A stretch of DNA of 11,691 nt from CAZFZQ01 sp964522845 (GCA_964522845.1 CAZFZQ010000024.1:1-11691), one strand, 5' to 3'. Numbered from the stretch's first letter, positions 1-5,500 are shown. The notes: a model not told the origin generated them from the letters alone. Translations and numbers: made by a program.

Positions 1-280
1 AAATTTGATAGCCCTTGGGCAGGTCGGGATAAAAATAATGCTTGCGGTCAAATTTTGAAATTTCGTTAATTTTGCAATTCAAAGCCAGAGACGCGAGCAC
101 GCCCATTTTTACCGCTTCTTTATTGATAACCGGAAGTACGCCCGGCTGTCCCGTGCAAACCGAGCAAATGGTGGTGTTTGGCGGTTCATATTCTCCGCGG
201 TTGGAACACCCGCAAAACATTTTTGATTTGGTTTTGAGCTGGACATGGATTTCCAAGCCAATGACAGGTTCAAGCTTCAT
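1..280 (-). CDS. gatB: Aspartyl/glutamyl-tRNA(Asn/Gln) amidotransferase subunit B, N-terminal part
   Basis: GatB is the kinase/amidotransferase subunit of the GatCAB complex, which turns Glu-tRNA(Gln) and Asp-tRNA(Asn) into Gln-tRNA(Gln) and Asn-tRNA(Asn) in the cytoplasm. The visible 93 residues start MKLEPVIGLEIHVQLKTKSK, the GatB opening signature. They continue with a CGCSN zinc-type cysteine pair, then C-x-x-C in ICSVC, the TGQPGVLPVIN stretch and the DRKHYFYPDLPKGYQI motif that lines the active site. The ATG is at 278-280 and the gene runs off the left edge, so about four fifths is missing. No Shine-Dalgarno sequence precedes it. A promoter matching the consensus ends a few bases before the ATG, suggesting a near-leaderless mRNA. 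No gatC or gatA lies upstream; the preceding gene is an unrelated membrane protein. The family assignment is very secure. Confidence 0.97.
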   Translation of the reverse strand, partial: MKLEPVIGLEIHVQLKTKSKMFCGCSNRGEYEPPNTTICSVCTGQPGVLPVINKEAVKMGVLASLALNCKINEISKFDRKHYFYPDLPKGYQI

Positions 281-288
281 ATAGTTTA

Positions 289-317
289 ATTTTAAGGTTT
301 TTATGTTTAAAAGTCAA
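289..317 (-). promoter_or_regulatory. Promoter of gatB (-35 TTGACT, 17-bp spacer, -10 TAAAAT)
   Basis: Read on the minus strand, TTGACT (317-312) is followed after exactly 17 bases by TAAAAT (294-289). The predicted transcription start, about 7 bases further on, falls within a few bases of the gatB ATG at 280, so the mRNA would be leaderless or nearly so. The -35 hexamer directly continues the T-tract of the terminator of the preceding gene. Confidence 0.65.
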
Positions 318-344
318 AAACCCGTCTTTCGGCGGATTTTTTTT
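316..344 (-). terminator. Intrinsic terminator after the membrane-protein gene
   Basis: On the minus strand a C-rich arm TCCGCC, a GAAA tetraloop and GACGGG form a short stem with one A-C mismatch and one wobble pair, flanked by an A-run and a T-run. It lies 30 bases past the stop codon at 374. It could also work on the plus strand, but no plus-strand gene ends here. Confidence 0.6.
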
Positions 345-373
345 ACTACTTACTACTAACTACCAACTACTCA
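345..373. repeat. Degenerate TACTAC-type short tandem repeat
   Basis: The spacer next to the membrane-protein stop codon is a chain of TACTACTTACTACTAACTAC-like words. Its reverse complement contains GTAAGTAGT, the same 9-mer that is tandemly doubled at 3872-3889. It is low-complexity intergenic sequence without visible coding content. Confidence 0.6.
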
Positions 374-1099
374 CTATTTCCTCGCTTCCCTATAAACAAT
401 CGTGGTTGCGATAATCGGCAGGATGGAGAAAAAGGAGGCGATGAGGTCGGAGACAAGAAGGGTGGCGAGGGTGAGAGGGAGAGGCAGGGAGGTGGCAGTC
501 AAAAGTGATTGGTTAAAAATCATGCCCAAGAGATTCATAATGCCTGCCAAAACCAGATAGGCGATGACAGCCCAGAAAGCCGCGGGCAAAACCAGGCGCC
601 CGAAAATCGGCCAAAATTTTCCGCGCGACATTTCGCGGCTTTCATGCAAAAGCGCGCCCACGCCTTTTTTCTTTTCCAAGATCACAAGATAAATGGCAAA
701 GGCGTACCAAACCGTAAAAATCACGCCTGGAACGATAATCATGAGAAATCCGCCCAAAGTTATGAGCGCGGTGACTATGGAGATTAAAAGGGCGGGCCAA
801 AAAACCGCGAGCAAATCTTTAAATTTAAAATCAGCTTTTTTATTTTCCAAAAAGCGGGCGGTGTAAAGGATGAGAAAAATTGTCACGCCGAAATTTAAAA
901 GATAAAACACGGCCGAAGCTCCGGCGGTCGCGAGCATGGCGAAAACTTGCGGTAATTGTAAAACGTCCGTAAAAAGAATGGACGCCAAACTGCTCAGGGC
1001 GGAGAAAACAAACATCAGCCCGAGCAAGGGCAGATATTTTTTCATCTTGGAAATATAAGTGTTCCAAGACAGGCGGATGATTTCGGCGATAGGTAGCAT
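374..1099 (-). CDS. Six-helix integral membrane protein, glycerophosphodiesterase-membrane-domain/YciC-like
   Basis: This 241-residue protein is almost entirely hydrophobic helices: roughly 22-43, 56-84, two between 100 and 140, 162-195 and 208-235, so about six membrane passes with short charged loops. The stretch around 116-160 (GGFLMIIVPGVIFTVWYAF, then LVILEKKKGVGALLHESREM and RGKFW) has the layout of the glycerophosphoryl-diester-phosphodiesterase membrane domain and the related YciC/DUF975 families: a helix with a Pro-Gly turn, then a loop in which the protein is kept abundant in Lys/Glu and followed by an A-L-x-x-S segment. No catalytic domain is attached. The function is unknown; the family assignment is a pattern judgement. 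The gene stands alone between two repeat-filled spacers, ends in its own terminator and has no clear Shine-Dalgarno sequence. Confidence 0.75.
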   Translation of the reverse strand: MLPIAEIIRLSWNTYISKMKKYLPLLGLMFVFSALSSLASILFTDVLQLPQVFAMLATAGASAVFYLLNFGVTIFLILYTARFLENKKADFKFKDLLAVFWPALLISIVTALITLGGFLMIIVPGVIFTVWYAFAIYLVILEKKKGVGALLHESREMSRGKFWPIFGRLVLPAAFWAVIAYLVLAGIMNLLGMIFNQSLLTATSLPLPLTLATLLVSDLIASFFSILPIIATTIVYREARK

Positions 1100-1103
1100 A
1101 AAG

Positions 1104-1196
1104 ATAGGTTAATAGGTTAGTAGGTTTTCAGGTTGTTAGGTTAAAGAGTTTAGGGCATTACCTAATCACCTAAAAACCTATCACCTAATGACCTGT
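1104..1196. repeat. Imperfect inverted repeat built of degenerate AGGT words
   Basis: The left arm (about 1107-1142) is a run of AGGTTAATAGGTTAGTAGGT-like words. The right arm (about 1160-1195) carries CCTAATCACCTAAAAACCTA-like words. The reverse complement of the right arm aligns with the left arm over about 35 bases with few mismatches, so the transcript could fold into one long hairpin. It fills the space between the membrane-protein start and the tmk stop. Confidence 0.7.
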
Positions 1197-1202
1197 TTTT
1201 TA

Positions 1203-1856
1203 TTATAACATTTTTTCCACAACCGCCCAAATTTTTTCGTGGATTGTGTCAATGGGTAGAAGCGCGCCCTTTTCTTCGCAAACAATCCGGTGCCAGTTGT
1301 TCATTTGAGAGACGAGGCGGAGCGATTGCTCGCGAGACATTCTTTGATATTCCAAATCTTGTTCATTGCCATCCAGCTTGCCGCGCTTCAGCATTATCCG
1401 GCGCGAAGTTTCGGGCGAGACGTCCAAATAAATAATTATATCCGGCCGGGGCAGTTCAAAAATTCCATGTTCAATTTTATCCAGCCAGTTTAAAAAATTT
1501 TCTCTTTCAAGATTGTCTTTAATTTTACTGCCTTGATGTATTTGGTTTGCCGAAACATAACGATCTAAAATCACAGTTCGATCCTCGGCAAGCCAGAGTT
1601 TTAATTTTTTGCTGGCTTCAAATCTATCGGCGGCATACAAAGATGAAACCAAATACGGATTTATTTTTGTCGGGTCGCCGAAGTGGCCGTTTAAAAGGCA
1701 ATCAATTAAATTTCCGAAATAACTTTTTTCATGTTGCGGAAATTTTAACATCCCGGTTTTGTGTCCGGTTTTTTCCAAGCGTTGTATCAGACAATTTACT
1801 TGGGTGGTTTTTCCGCAACCGTCCGTGGCGTCAATGACGATTAATTTGCCGGGCAT
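1203..1856 (-). CDS. tmk: Thymidylate kinase (dTMP kinase)
   Basis: Tmk phosphorylates dTMP to dTDP with ATP in the cytoplasm, the step after thymidylate synthase. The 217-residue length is normal for the family. The P-loop is at residues 12-18 (DGCGKTT), within IDATDGCGKTTQ; the usual F-E-G before it reads D-A-T here. The substrate-binding DRY motif is at 98-100, followed by the typical S-x-N-Q-x-x-Q-G segment. P-D-x-x-x-Y-L-D near 138-145 is the usual Tmk strand, and the lid region near 155-172 is rich in Arg/Lys. The gene lies downstream of thyX on the same strand, 125 bases away across a palindromic repeat element. I see no separate promoter or Shine-Dalgarno sequence, so it is probably read through from thyX. 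Confidence 0.95.
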   Translation of the reverse strand: MPGKLIVIDATDGCGKTTQVNCLIQRLEKTGHKTGMLKFPQHEKSYFGNLIDCLLNGHFGDPTKINPYLVSSLYAADRFEASKKLKLWLAEDRTVILDRYVSANQIHQGSKIKDNLERENFLNWLDKIEHGIFELPRPDIIIYLDVSPETSRRIMLKRGKLDGNEQDLEYQRMSREQSLRLVSQMNNWHRIVCEEKGALLPIDTIHEKIWAVVEKML

Positions 1857-1876
1857 AAGAAAAAAATTTAATTAAC

Positions 1877-1980
1877 ACCCCACCTCAATCCTCCCCTCTA
1901 AAGAGCGGGAGGAGGTAAAACAAAGCAGTATCCTCTCCCCACTCTTTAGAGGGGGAGATGCCCGCAGGGCAGAGGGGGTA
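1877..1980. repeat. Nested palindromic intergenic element (two CTCCCC-CTCTAAAGAG units plus a third hairpin)
   Basis: Two related self-palindromic units sit in the thyX-tmk spacer: 1890-1912 (CCTCCC, CTCT/AGAG core, GGGAGG) and 1935-1957 (CTCCCC, CTC-TTTA-GAG core, GGGGAG). They are also near-inverted copies of each other. A third perfect hairpin, TGCCC-GCA-GGGCA, follows at 1959-1971. The element is bounded by ACCCC near 1876-1881 and GGGGT near 1975-1979, giving a terminal-inverted-repeat look. It carries no reading frame. It resembles REP/BIME-type or miniature non-coding repeats; whether it recurs in the genome cannot be seen here. Confidence 0.75.
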
Positions 1981-1981
1981 T

Positions 1982-3415
1982 TTATATCTTAACTCCCGCT
2001 GTTGAAACCGTCTCATCGGACATATCCACGCGGATGTATTTTGCCAGGAGGGGATGGATTTTTTCTACTTCTTTAAAACATTGCTGGGCGATGCGGCGGT
2101 AGGAGATGTGGCCTTTTTTGCCGGAACGGAGCGGAATAAAATGATGAAGTTCGCGCAAATTCCAAGTGAAAAGCGTGCGTTTGCGGAAAGCCAAAGGCAC
2201 AATGTATTGAGCTTCGTCAGGAAACTGCGCGGCGATTTTTTCGTACGTTTCAGCCGCTCGTTCCATGGCGGTTTTGTAATCCACTTCACAACCCGCGTCC
2301 ACAATGTCTTGCGGGGTGCTGTAGCCGTGAGCCACGGTAACCGCCTGATTGGTTTGGGTGCACATGCGGTGGCGCTGGACGTCGCGGAAAGCGCCATAAT
2401 CCATCAGAATATCAAAGGTGTAATAAATATGCTCCAGCTCGCGAATCGGCCTGTCATATGGGCTTCTGCGCTTCATGGCCTCGTTCACAAGCAGTTCTTT
2501 TATGGACAGGGGCATTTTATCCACCTTGGCTTTGACTTGGCTGTAGGGCAAGTTTGAGCCCTTATAAAGTAAAGCGGCAACCAGCTTATTTTCCGCGTCG
2601 CGGTCAAAGTCAACGACTTTTACAGCCACATCATTACTATAGGGAGTTTCACTTCCTATAGTAAATAGCCAATTGGAAAGAGCAGAGAGCTCTTTTGTTG
2701 TTTCCATCAAATACGGATTGGGGGCGGCGAATTTTTCCAAAGTCGGCGTGATTTTGGCGGCTTCGCTTTTTAGTCCCGCGCCGATGGCCTGCATTTCTTC
2801 CAAAGGATGGGAGAGAAGTTTGGTAATGGCCCAATCCAGGTTGCGTGCGTTTATAGTCATGCCTAAATTGGTAAGGGTGGATGTGGGCAAAAGATAGCGG
2901 ATATTGTCGCAAACTTTGGCCTTTATGACGGATTCGTACATTTTGTCCGAAATTTTAGCGGATGAGGGTGCCTGCACCGCGGAGCTTTTGGTAATCCAAG
3001 AGCGAAGTGGTGTGGATAACTTTTGGTACGTTTCAAACAAAAAATCTCCGGTTTGTTCATAGAGCGCGCCCAGGGGCGATGACATGAGACGCGCGGGTTT
3101 GAGGTAGCGATTTTTATCAAAAACCTGGTAACGGGTGGATTTTTCCGTGTATGACGCCAAGCGGTTGTCTTCTATAACTTTGGTGGCGAGGATGGAAACG
3201 TTTTCTATAGCGAGCGAAAGCACAGCGTGTTCGGCAACGGAAGAATGGCCATAACCTACAACCCATTTTTCATGGAACTCTTTTGATTTTTCTTCGGTCA
3301 ACTCTTTGGCGATTTCATCAAACGGCTCGGGGCTCCTGGAACACTTGGCAAAGCAAACCGCGCGCACTTCCGGTGTTAATCCTTCCAACGTATATATTCG
3401 CCTTTCGTTTGACAT
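1982..3415 (-). CDS. thyX: FAD-dependent thymidylate synthase, tandem two-module ThyX
   Basis: ThyX methylates dUMP to dTMP using FAD, NADPH and methylene-tetrahydrofolate. At 477 residues the protein is about twice the usual 210-260 residues and reads as two ThyX-like modules. Module 1 (about 1-230) has GHSSVAEH (56-63) and the substrate-loop half of the signature, SYTEKSTRY (88-96), but RHR is replaced by DNR (83-85); N-A-R at 189-191 corresponds to the late arginine region. Module 2 (about 265-477) has an intact RHR (348-350) within RDVQRHRMCT but lacks the S-x-N-E-x-S-x-R-Y part (it reads TQTNQAVTV). It keeps NLRELHHFIPLR (419-430), which fits the late arginine motif. The two halves therefore look complementary. 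There is no Shine-Dalgarno sequence. A divergent gene starts 72 bases upstream and tmk follows. Family assignment is secure; the division of labour is inferred. Confidence 0.93.
   Translation of the reverse strand: MSNERRIYTLEGLTPEVRAVCFAKCSRSPEPFDEIAKELTEEKSKEFHEKWVVGYGHSSVAEHAVLSLAIENVSILATKVIEDNRLASYTEKSTRYQVFDKNRYLKPARLMSSPLGALYEQTGDFLFETYQKLSTPLRSWITKSSAVQAPSSAKISDKMYESVIKAKVCDNIRYLLPTSTLTNLGMTINARNLDWAITKLLSHPLEEMQAIGAGLKSEAAKITPTLEKFAAPNPYLMETTKELSALSNWLFTIGSETPYSNDVAVKVVDFDRDAENKLVAALLYKGSNLPYSQVKAKVDKMPLSIKELLVNEAMKRRSPYDRPIRELEHIYYTFDILMDYGAFRDVQRHRMCTQTNQAVTVAHGYSTPQDIVDAGCEVDYKTAMERAAETYEKIAAQFPDEAQYIVPLAFRKRTLFTWNLRELHHFIPLRSGKKGHISYRRIAQQCFKEVEKIHPLLAKYIRVDMSDETVSTAGVKI
2634..2664. 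repeat. Perfect 10-bp inverted repeat inside thyX
   Basis: TTACTATAGG (2634-2643) and CCTATAGTAA (2655-2664) are exact reverse complements separated by 11 bases. They encode about T-I-G-S-E-T-P-Y-S near residues 252-260, which is the stretch joining the two ThyX modules. TATAGTAAA also appears at the right edge of the N gap (7827-7835). Confidence 0.7.
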
Positions 3416-3437
3416 ATATTATTTTTTAGGTTATAAG
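3409..3437 (+). promoter_or_regulatory. Promoter of the 79-residue gene (-35 TTGACA, 17-bp spacer, -10 TATAAG)
   Basis: TTGACA (3409-3414) matches the -35 consensus exactly and TATAAG (3432-3437) follows after 17 bases. The -35 overlaps the thyX start codon on the other strand. The expected start near 3444 leaves a leader of about 44 bases with GGAGG at 3476-3480. Confidence 0.65.
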
Positions 3438-3467
3438 TTAATAGTGGCTCTTTTCATCAGCTTACAA
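3438..3467 (-). promoter_or_regulatory. Possible promoter of thyX (TTGTAA, 18-bp spacer, TATTAA)
   Basis: Read on the minus strand, TTGTAA (3467-3462) and TATTAA (3443-3438) are 18 bases apart and face thyX. The match is only moderate. If real, it overlaps the opposing promoter of the 79-residue gene, so the two would share DNA. Confidence 0.35.
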
Positions 3468-3487
3468 CAAACCGCGGAGGCAGGCAA

Positions 3488-3727
3488 ATGGACAAAGGAC
3501 AGCGGGGGAAAGATTTGCCGGCGCGCGTTCAGCTGGCGAGATTCATGATAGGCCGCAATGAACTTGGGTTGGAAGAAATGTACGAATTTTTGCGGCTTCT
3601 GACCGCGGTTTTGGCTAATGAAAAGCGCCGGCTTGAGACCATGCTGGAGCGTTTTGCGGATGTGGAACTGCATTTGGCGGAAATCAAAAAGTTGATGGAG
3701 GAGCATCCTCGCTGGTCGGAGAAGTAA
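3488..3727 (+). CDS. Small helical protein of unknown function
   Basis: I do not recognise this 79-residue protein. It is highly charged and predicted helical throughout, with a regular hydrophobic spacing from about residue 28 to 70 (LEEMYEFLRLL, then VLANEKRRLETMLERF and VELHLAEIKKLMEEH), consistent with a helical hairpin or coiled coil. It has no signal peptide, membrane segment or cysteine. Support for it being a real gene is good: a consensus promoter, a strong GGAGG seven bases before the ATG, and an intrinsic terminator nine bases after the stop. It is a single-gene unit divergent from thyX. It may be a small adaptor or DNA-associated protein, but nothing in the sequence decides this. 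Confidence 0.7.
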   Translation: MDKGQRGKDLPARVQLARFMIGRNELGLEEMYEFLRLLTAVLANEKRRLETMLERFADVELHLAEIKKLMEEHPRWSEK

Positions 3728-3735
3728 GTTGGATA

Positions 3736-3761
3736 TCTCGGGCAAACCCCGGGATTTTTTT
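3736..3761 (+). terminator. Intrinsic terminator of the 79-residue gene
   Basis: A seven-pair stem (TCTCGGG with CCCGGGA, one T-G wobble) around a five-base loop is followed directly by a run of seven T at 3755-3761. It begins nine bases after the stop codon. Confidence 0.85.
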
Positions 3762-3765
3762 ATTA

Positions 3766-3816
3766 CTGTAGGGCTTCGCAACCCCTACAGTAATGTAGGG
3801 GTTGCGAAGCCCTACA
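3766..3816. repeat. Perfect 23-bp inverted repeat made of two TGTAGGG...CCCTACA units
   Basis: The arms 3767-3789 and 3794-3816 are exact reverse complements separated by GTAA. Each arm is itself a palindrome of the form TGTAGGG-nine bases-CCCTACA, so this is a head-to-head pair of a unit that occurs again singly at 5026-5050. It directly follows the terminator and precedes a DnaA-box match. Confidence 0.85.
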
Positions 3817-3824
3817 TTAAAAAG

Positions 3825-3833
3825 TTATCCACA
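3825..3833 (+). promoter_or_regulatory. DnaA-box match TTATCCACA
   Basis: This intergenic 9-mer is identical to the bacterial DnaA-box consensus and lies nine bases after the palindromic pair at 3766-3816. A single box does not make an origin; DnaA may use it as a regulatory site, or it may be chance. Confidence 0.4.
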
Positions 3834-3842
3834 CCCCGCGGC

Positions 3843-3871
3843 TTGACGATAAATTTTTATGGGTTTAAATT
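3843..3871 (+). promoter_or_regulatory. Promoter of the HD-like gene (-35 TTGACG, 17-bp spacer, -10 TAAATT)
   Basis: TTGACG (3843-3848) and TAAATT (3866-3871) are 17 bases apart. The expected start near 3878 leaves a leader of about 32 bases that begins in a 9-bp tandem repeat. Confidence 0.55.
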
Positions 3872-3889
3872 GTAAGTAGTGTAAGTAGT
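3872..3889 (+). repeat. Two tandem copies of GTAAGTAGT
   Basis: GTAAGTAGT occurs twice without a gap, just after the -10 box of the HD-like gene. The same 9-mer occurs on the minus strand of the spacer near 345-356. Confidence 0.7.
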
Positions 3890-3909
3890 TGTTTGACAAG
3901 AGGTGAGGC

Positions 3910-4974
3910 GTGGAAAAAAGACAATATAATCCTTTGGTGCATGGCAAGCCGGAAAAAATTCAAGAAGACCTTTTGGCGCATTTGAAAGAAAGCGGCGTTC
4001 CAATGATTGATGGCGAATATCGTTTGAGTTTGACGCGGTGCGAAGATTGTTTGGCGGAAATTTTTACCAATCTGCCGGCAAGGACAATCAAATTTTTGAT
4101 GGATCAACTTATTATCGCGGGCCGCAGTTTTACGGCCGAAAGACAAGGAAACGGCAGATGGGTTGTTGTCATTGCCGAAAAGCCCAAGCCGGTTTCTTAC
4201 AAAGAAGAGCCGAAGTTTCCCAAAAAGAAAAAGTTGAGGGAATTTCTGCTGGGCATGAAAGCCGCGGGGCAAAAAATTGACTTGATGAATTTCACTTATT
4301 TCTGCCGCCTGTTGTGCGATGCGCTAAGCGAAGACAAGAGATGGAAGTTCTATACCAAGATGTGTAAAGACCGCAAGATGTCCGCAACCGGCGAGACGTT
4401 GCCGGAAACTATTTTGGAGCACACGGGTATTGATACTCCAATGCTGGGCGGAATGATGCTGGCGAAAGAATTGAAGGCGGGTACGGTTTTGAGTTATGAC
4501 GTTTTGCCGGTTACTTTTTTTCTTCATGATCTGCCCGAAGGAATAGCGTTGAAGGGCGATGTTGATTATACCCTAAAAGGGAAAGATGTTGATGTGGAAG
4601 AAGATGACGCCTTTGCTTTGATGACATCGATCTTTGACGACGAGATTCGTGAATATTTTGAACGGGCTTATGCTATTGTGGATGAATCGGGGAAAGTAAA
4701 ACGCGCCGGGCTGCCGATTGAACAAGCGTCACTTGACGCGCAATTGTTTACGGCCGTGGAAATTGCCGGATATCTTTCACGCGCGCTCTATGAGGTCAAA
4801 GCCGGAAATATTGTTTTTGGAAATACATTTTGGAACCATCGTGAGTTTTGGAATTATTTCTGGGGGAAATTTGTTTCTTTTGAAGCGCTGATCGGACCGC
4901 ATGCTCAGTTCATGGAGGCTTTCATGGCTACGTATTGCGGTGCGGAATGGCGCAAGGAGTTGACGAAAAAGTAA
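3910..4974 (+). CDS. HD-domain phosphohydrolase-like protein with an extra N-terminal region
   Basis: The 354-residue protein starts at GTG (3910) and is preceded by GAGGTGA. The middle resembles an HD hydrolase of the YfbR/HDDC2 deoxynucleotidase type: ETILEHT (167-172) supplies a first histidine, FLHDLPEG (204-211) the HD pair H206-D207, and KGDVDY (215-220) the acidic stretch that usually follows. A helix near 276-296 (AQLFTAVEIAGYLSRALYEV) sits where the last metal ligand is normally an aspartate, but E284 is found here. Residues 1-90 look like a small helical domain, possibly winged-helix, joined by a Lys/Pro-rich linker (91-110). The promoter, bidirectional terminator and surrounding deoxynucleotide genes fit a housekeeping role. 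The substrate is unknown and the HD assignment rests on motif reading, so it should be treated as probable. Confidence 0.72.
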   Translation: MEKRQYNPLVHGKPEKIQEDLLAHLKESGVPMIDGEYRLSLTRCEDCLAEIFTNLPARTIKFLMDQLIIAGRSFTAERQGNGRWVVVIAEKPKPVSYKEEPKFPKKKKLREFLLGMKAAGQKIDLMNFTYFCRLLCDALSEDKRWKFYTKMCKDRKMSATGETLPETILEHTGIDTPMLGGMMLAKELKAGTVLSYDVLPVTFFLHDLPEGIALKGDVDYTLKGKDVDVEEDDAFALMTSIFDDEIREYFERAYAIVDESGKVKRAGLPIEQASLDAQLFTAVEIAGYLSRALYEVKAGNIVFGNTFWNHREFWNYFWGKFVSFEALIGPHAQFMEAFMATYCGAEWRKELTKK

Positions 4975-5004
4975 AAAAATCCTAAGCTCCGGCTTAGGTT
5001 TTTT
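4975..5004. terminator. Bidirectional intrinsic terminator between the HD-like gene and dut
   Basis: A perfect seven-pair stem (CCTAAGC with GCTTAGG) closes a TCCG loop. It has six T on the plus-strand side and a run of A on the other side that becomes a T-tract on the minus strand, so it can end both convergent genes. Confidence 0.9.
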
Positions 5005-5016
5005 AATTGACTTGCC

Positions 5017-5025
5017 TGTGGATAA
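5017..5025 (-). promoter_or_regulatory. DnaA-box match TTATCCACA
   Basis: An exact consensus match on the minus strand (TGTGGATAA on the plus strand). It abuts the palindrome at 5026-5050 and is in opposite orientation to the box at 3825-3833. Confidence 0.4.
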
Positions 5026-5050
5026 CTGTAGGGAGCTTCGCTCCCTACAG
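5026..5050. repeat. TGTAGGG palindromic unit (11-bp arms)
   Basis: CTGTAGGGAGC and GCTCCCTACAG are exact reverse complements around a TTC loop. The unit shares CTGTAGGG and GCTTCGC with the pair at 3766-3816. It ends six bases before the dut stop codon and could also help terminate dut. Confidence 0.85.
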
Positions 5051-5056
5051 TGGAAA

Positions 5057-5500
5057 TTATCGGTTATATCCTCCCGTGCCGCCGAAACCGCCGCGCGAAT
5101 CTGATTTTTCTATTGTTTCAACTTCTGAAAATTCTCCGCGCGTAATAGGAACAAATGTACCTTGCGCCAGACGGTCGCCTTTTTTTATTTCCGCAGGCAC
5201 GTCCGTGACGTTAATAAGCTGTATTTTTATTTCGTCTTGCGGTCCGCAATAATCCTCATCAACAATACCGATGCCGTTTCCGAGCATTAATCCCTTTTTT
5301 TTAATTAAAGATGAGCGGGATGAAAGCATCAGCATGTGGCCTGCCGGCGCTTGGATAATGAGGCCGGTGGGAATGAGCTGTATTTCTTTTGGATTGATTA
5401 TCGTATCAACAGAAGAGGCGATGTCAAAAGCCACCGAGCCCGGCGTTTGATATTGAGGAAGGGGGATAGATTTATCCAAGCGTTTTATTTTAACTTGCAT
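5057..5500 (-). CDS. dut: Deoxyuridine 5'-triphosphate nucleotidohydrolase (dUTPase)
   Basis: Trimeric dUTPase splits dUTP to dUMP and pyrophosphate, keeping uracil out of DNA and feeding thymidylate synthesis. At 147 residues the length is standard and all five motifs are present in order: I, PGSVAFDIAS (20-29); II, SSRSSL (60-65); III, GNGIGIVDEDYCG (74-86) with the catalytic aspartate at D81; IV, KGDRLAQ (107-113); V, the glycine-rich SRGGFGGTG (135-143) that closes over the nucleotide. The start ATG lies inside the end of the upstream kinase gene (11-base overlap), so translation is probably coupled. It is the last gene of the dCMP deaminase operon and ends at a bidirectional terminator. 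Confidence 0.96.
   Translation of the reverse strand: MQVKIKRLDKSIPLPQYQTPGSVAFDIASSVDTIINPKEIQLIPTGLIIQAPAGHMLMLSSRSSLIKKKGLMLGNGIGIVDEDYCGPQDEIKIQLINVTDVPAEIKKGDRLAQGTFVPITRGEFSEVETIEKSDSRGGFGGTGGYNR

Noticed and set aside
2054..2557. Plus-strand open frame of 167 codons
   Set aside because: It lies wholly within thyX on the other strand, has no family motif and no promoter or ribosome binding site, while the thyX frame carries the motifs.
3011..3019. DnaA-box match in thyX as an origin element
   Set aside because: It is inside a coding region, encodes conserved-looking residues and is isolated from other boxes.
1982..3415. ThyX as two genes joined by a sequencing error
   Set aside because: The frame is continuous over 477 codons and the two halves have complementary rather than complete motifs, which argues for a true fused protein.
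3431..3781. Minus-strand open frame of 116 codons over the 79-residue gene
   Set aside because: It runs through the terminator and the thyX promoter region and has no initiation signals; the plus-strand gene has a promoter, GGAGG and a terminator.
1877..3816. CRISPR array
   Set aside because: The repeats are inverted palindromes without regularly spaced direct repeats or spacers, and no cas gene is present.
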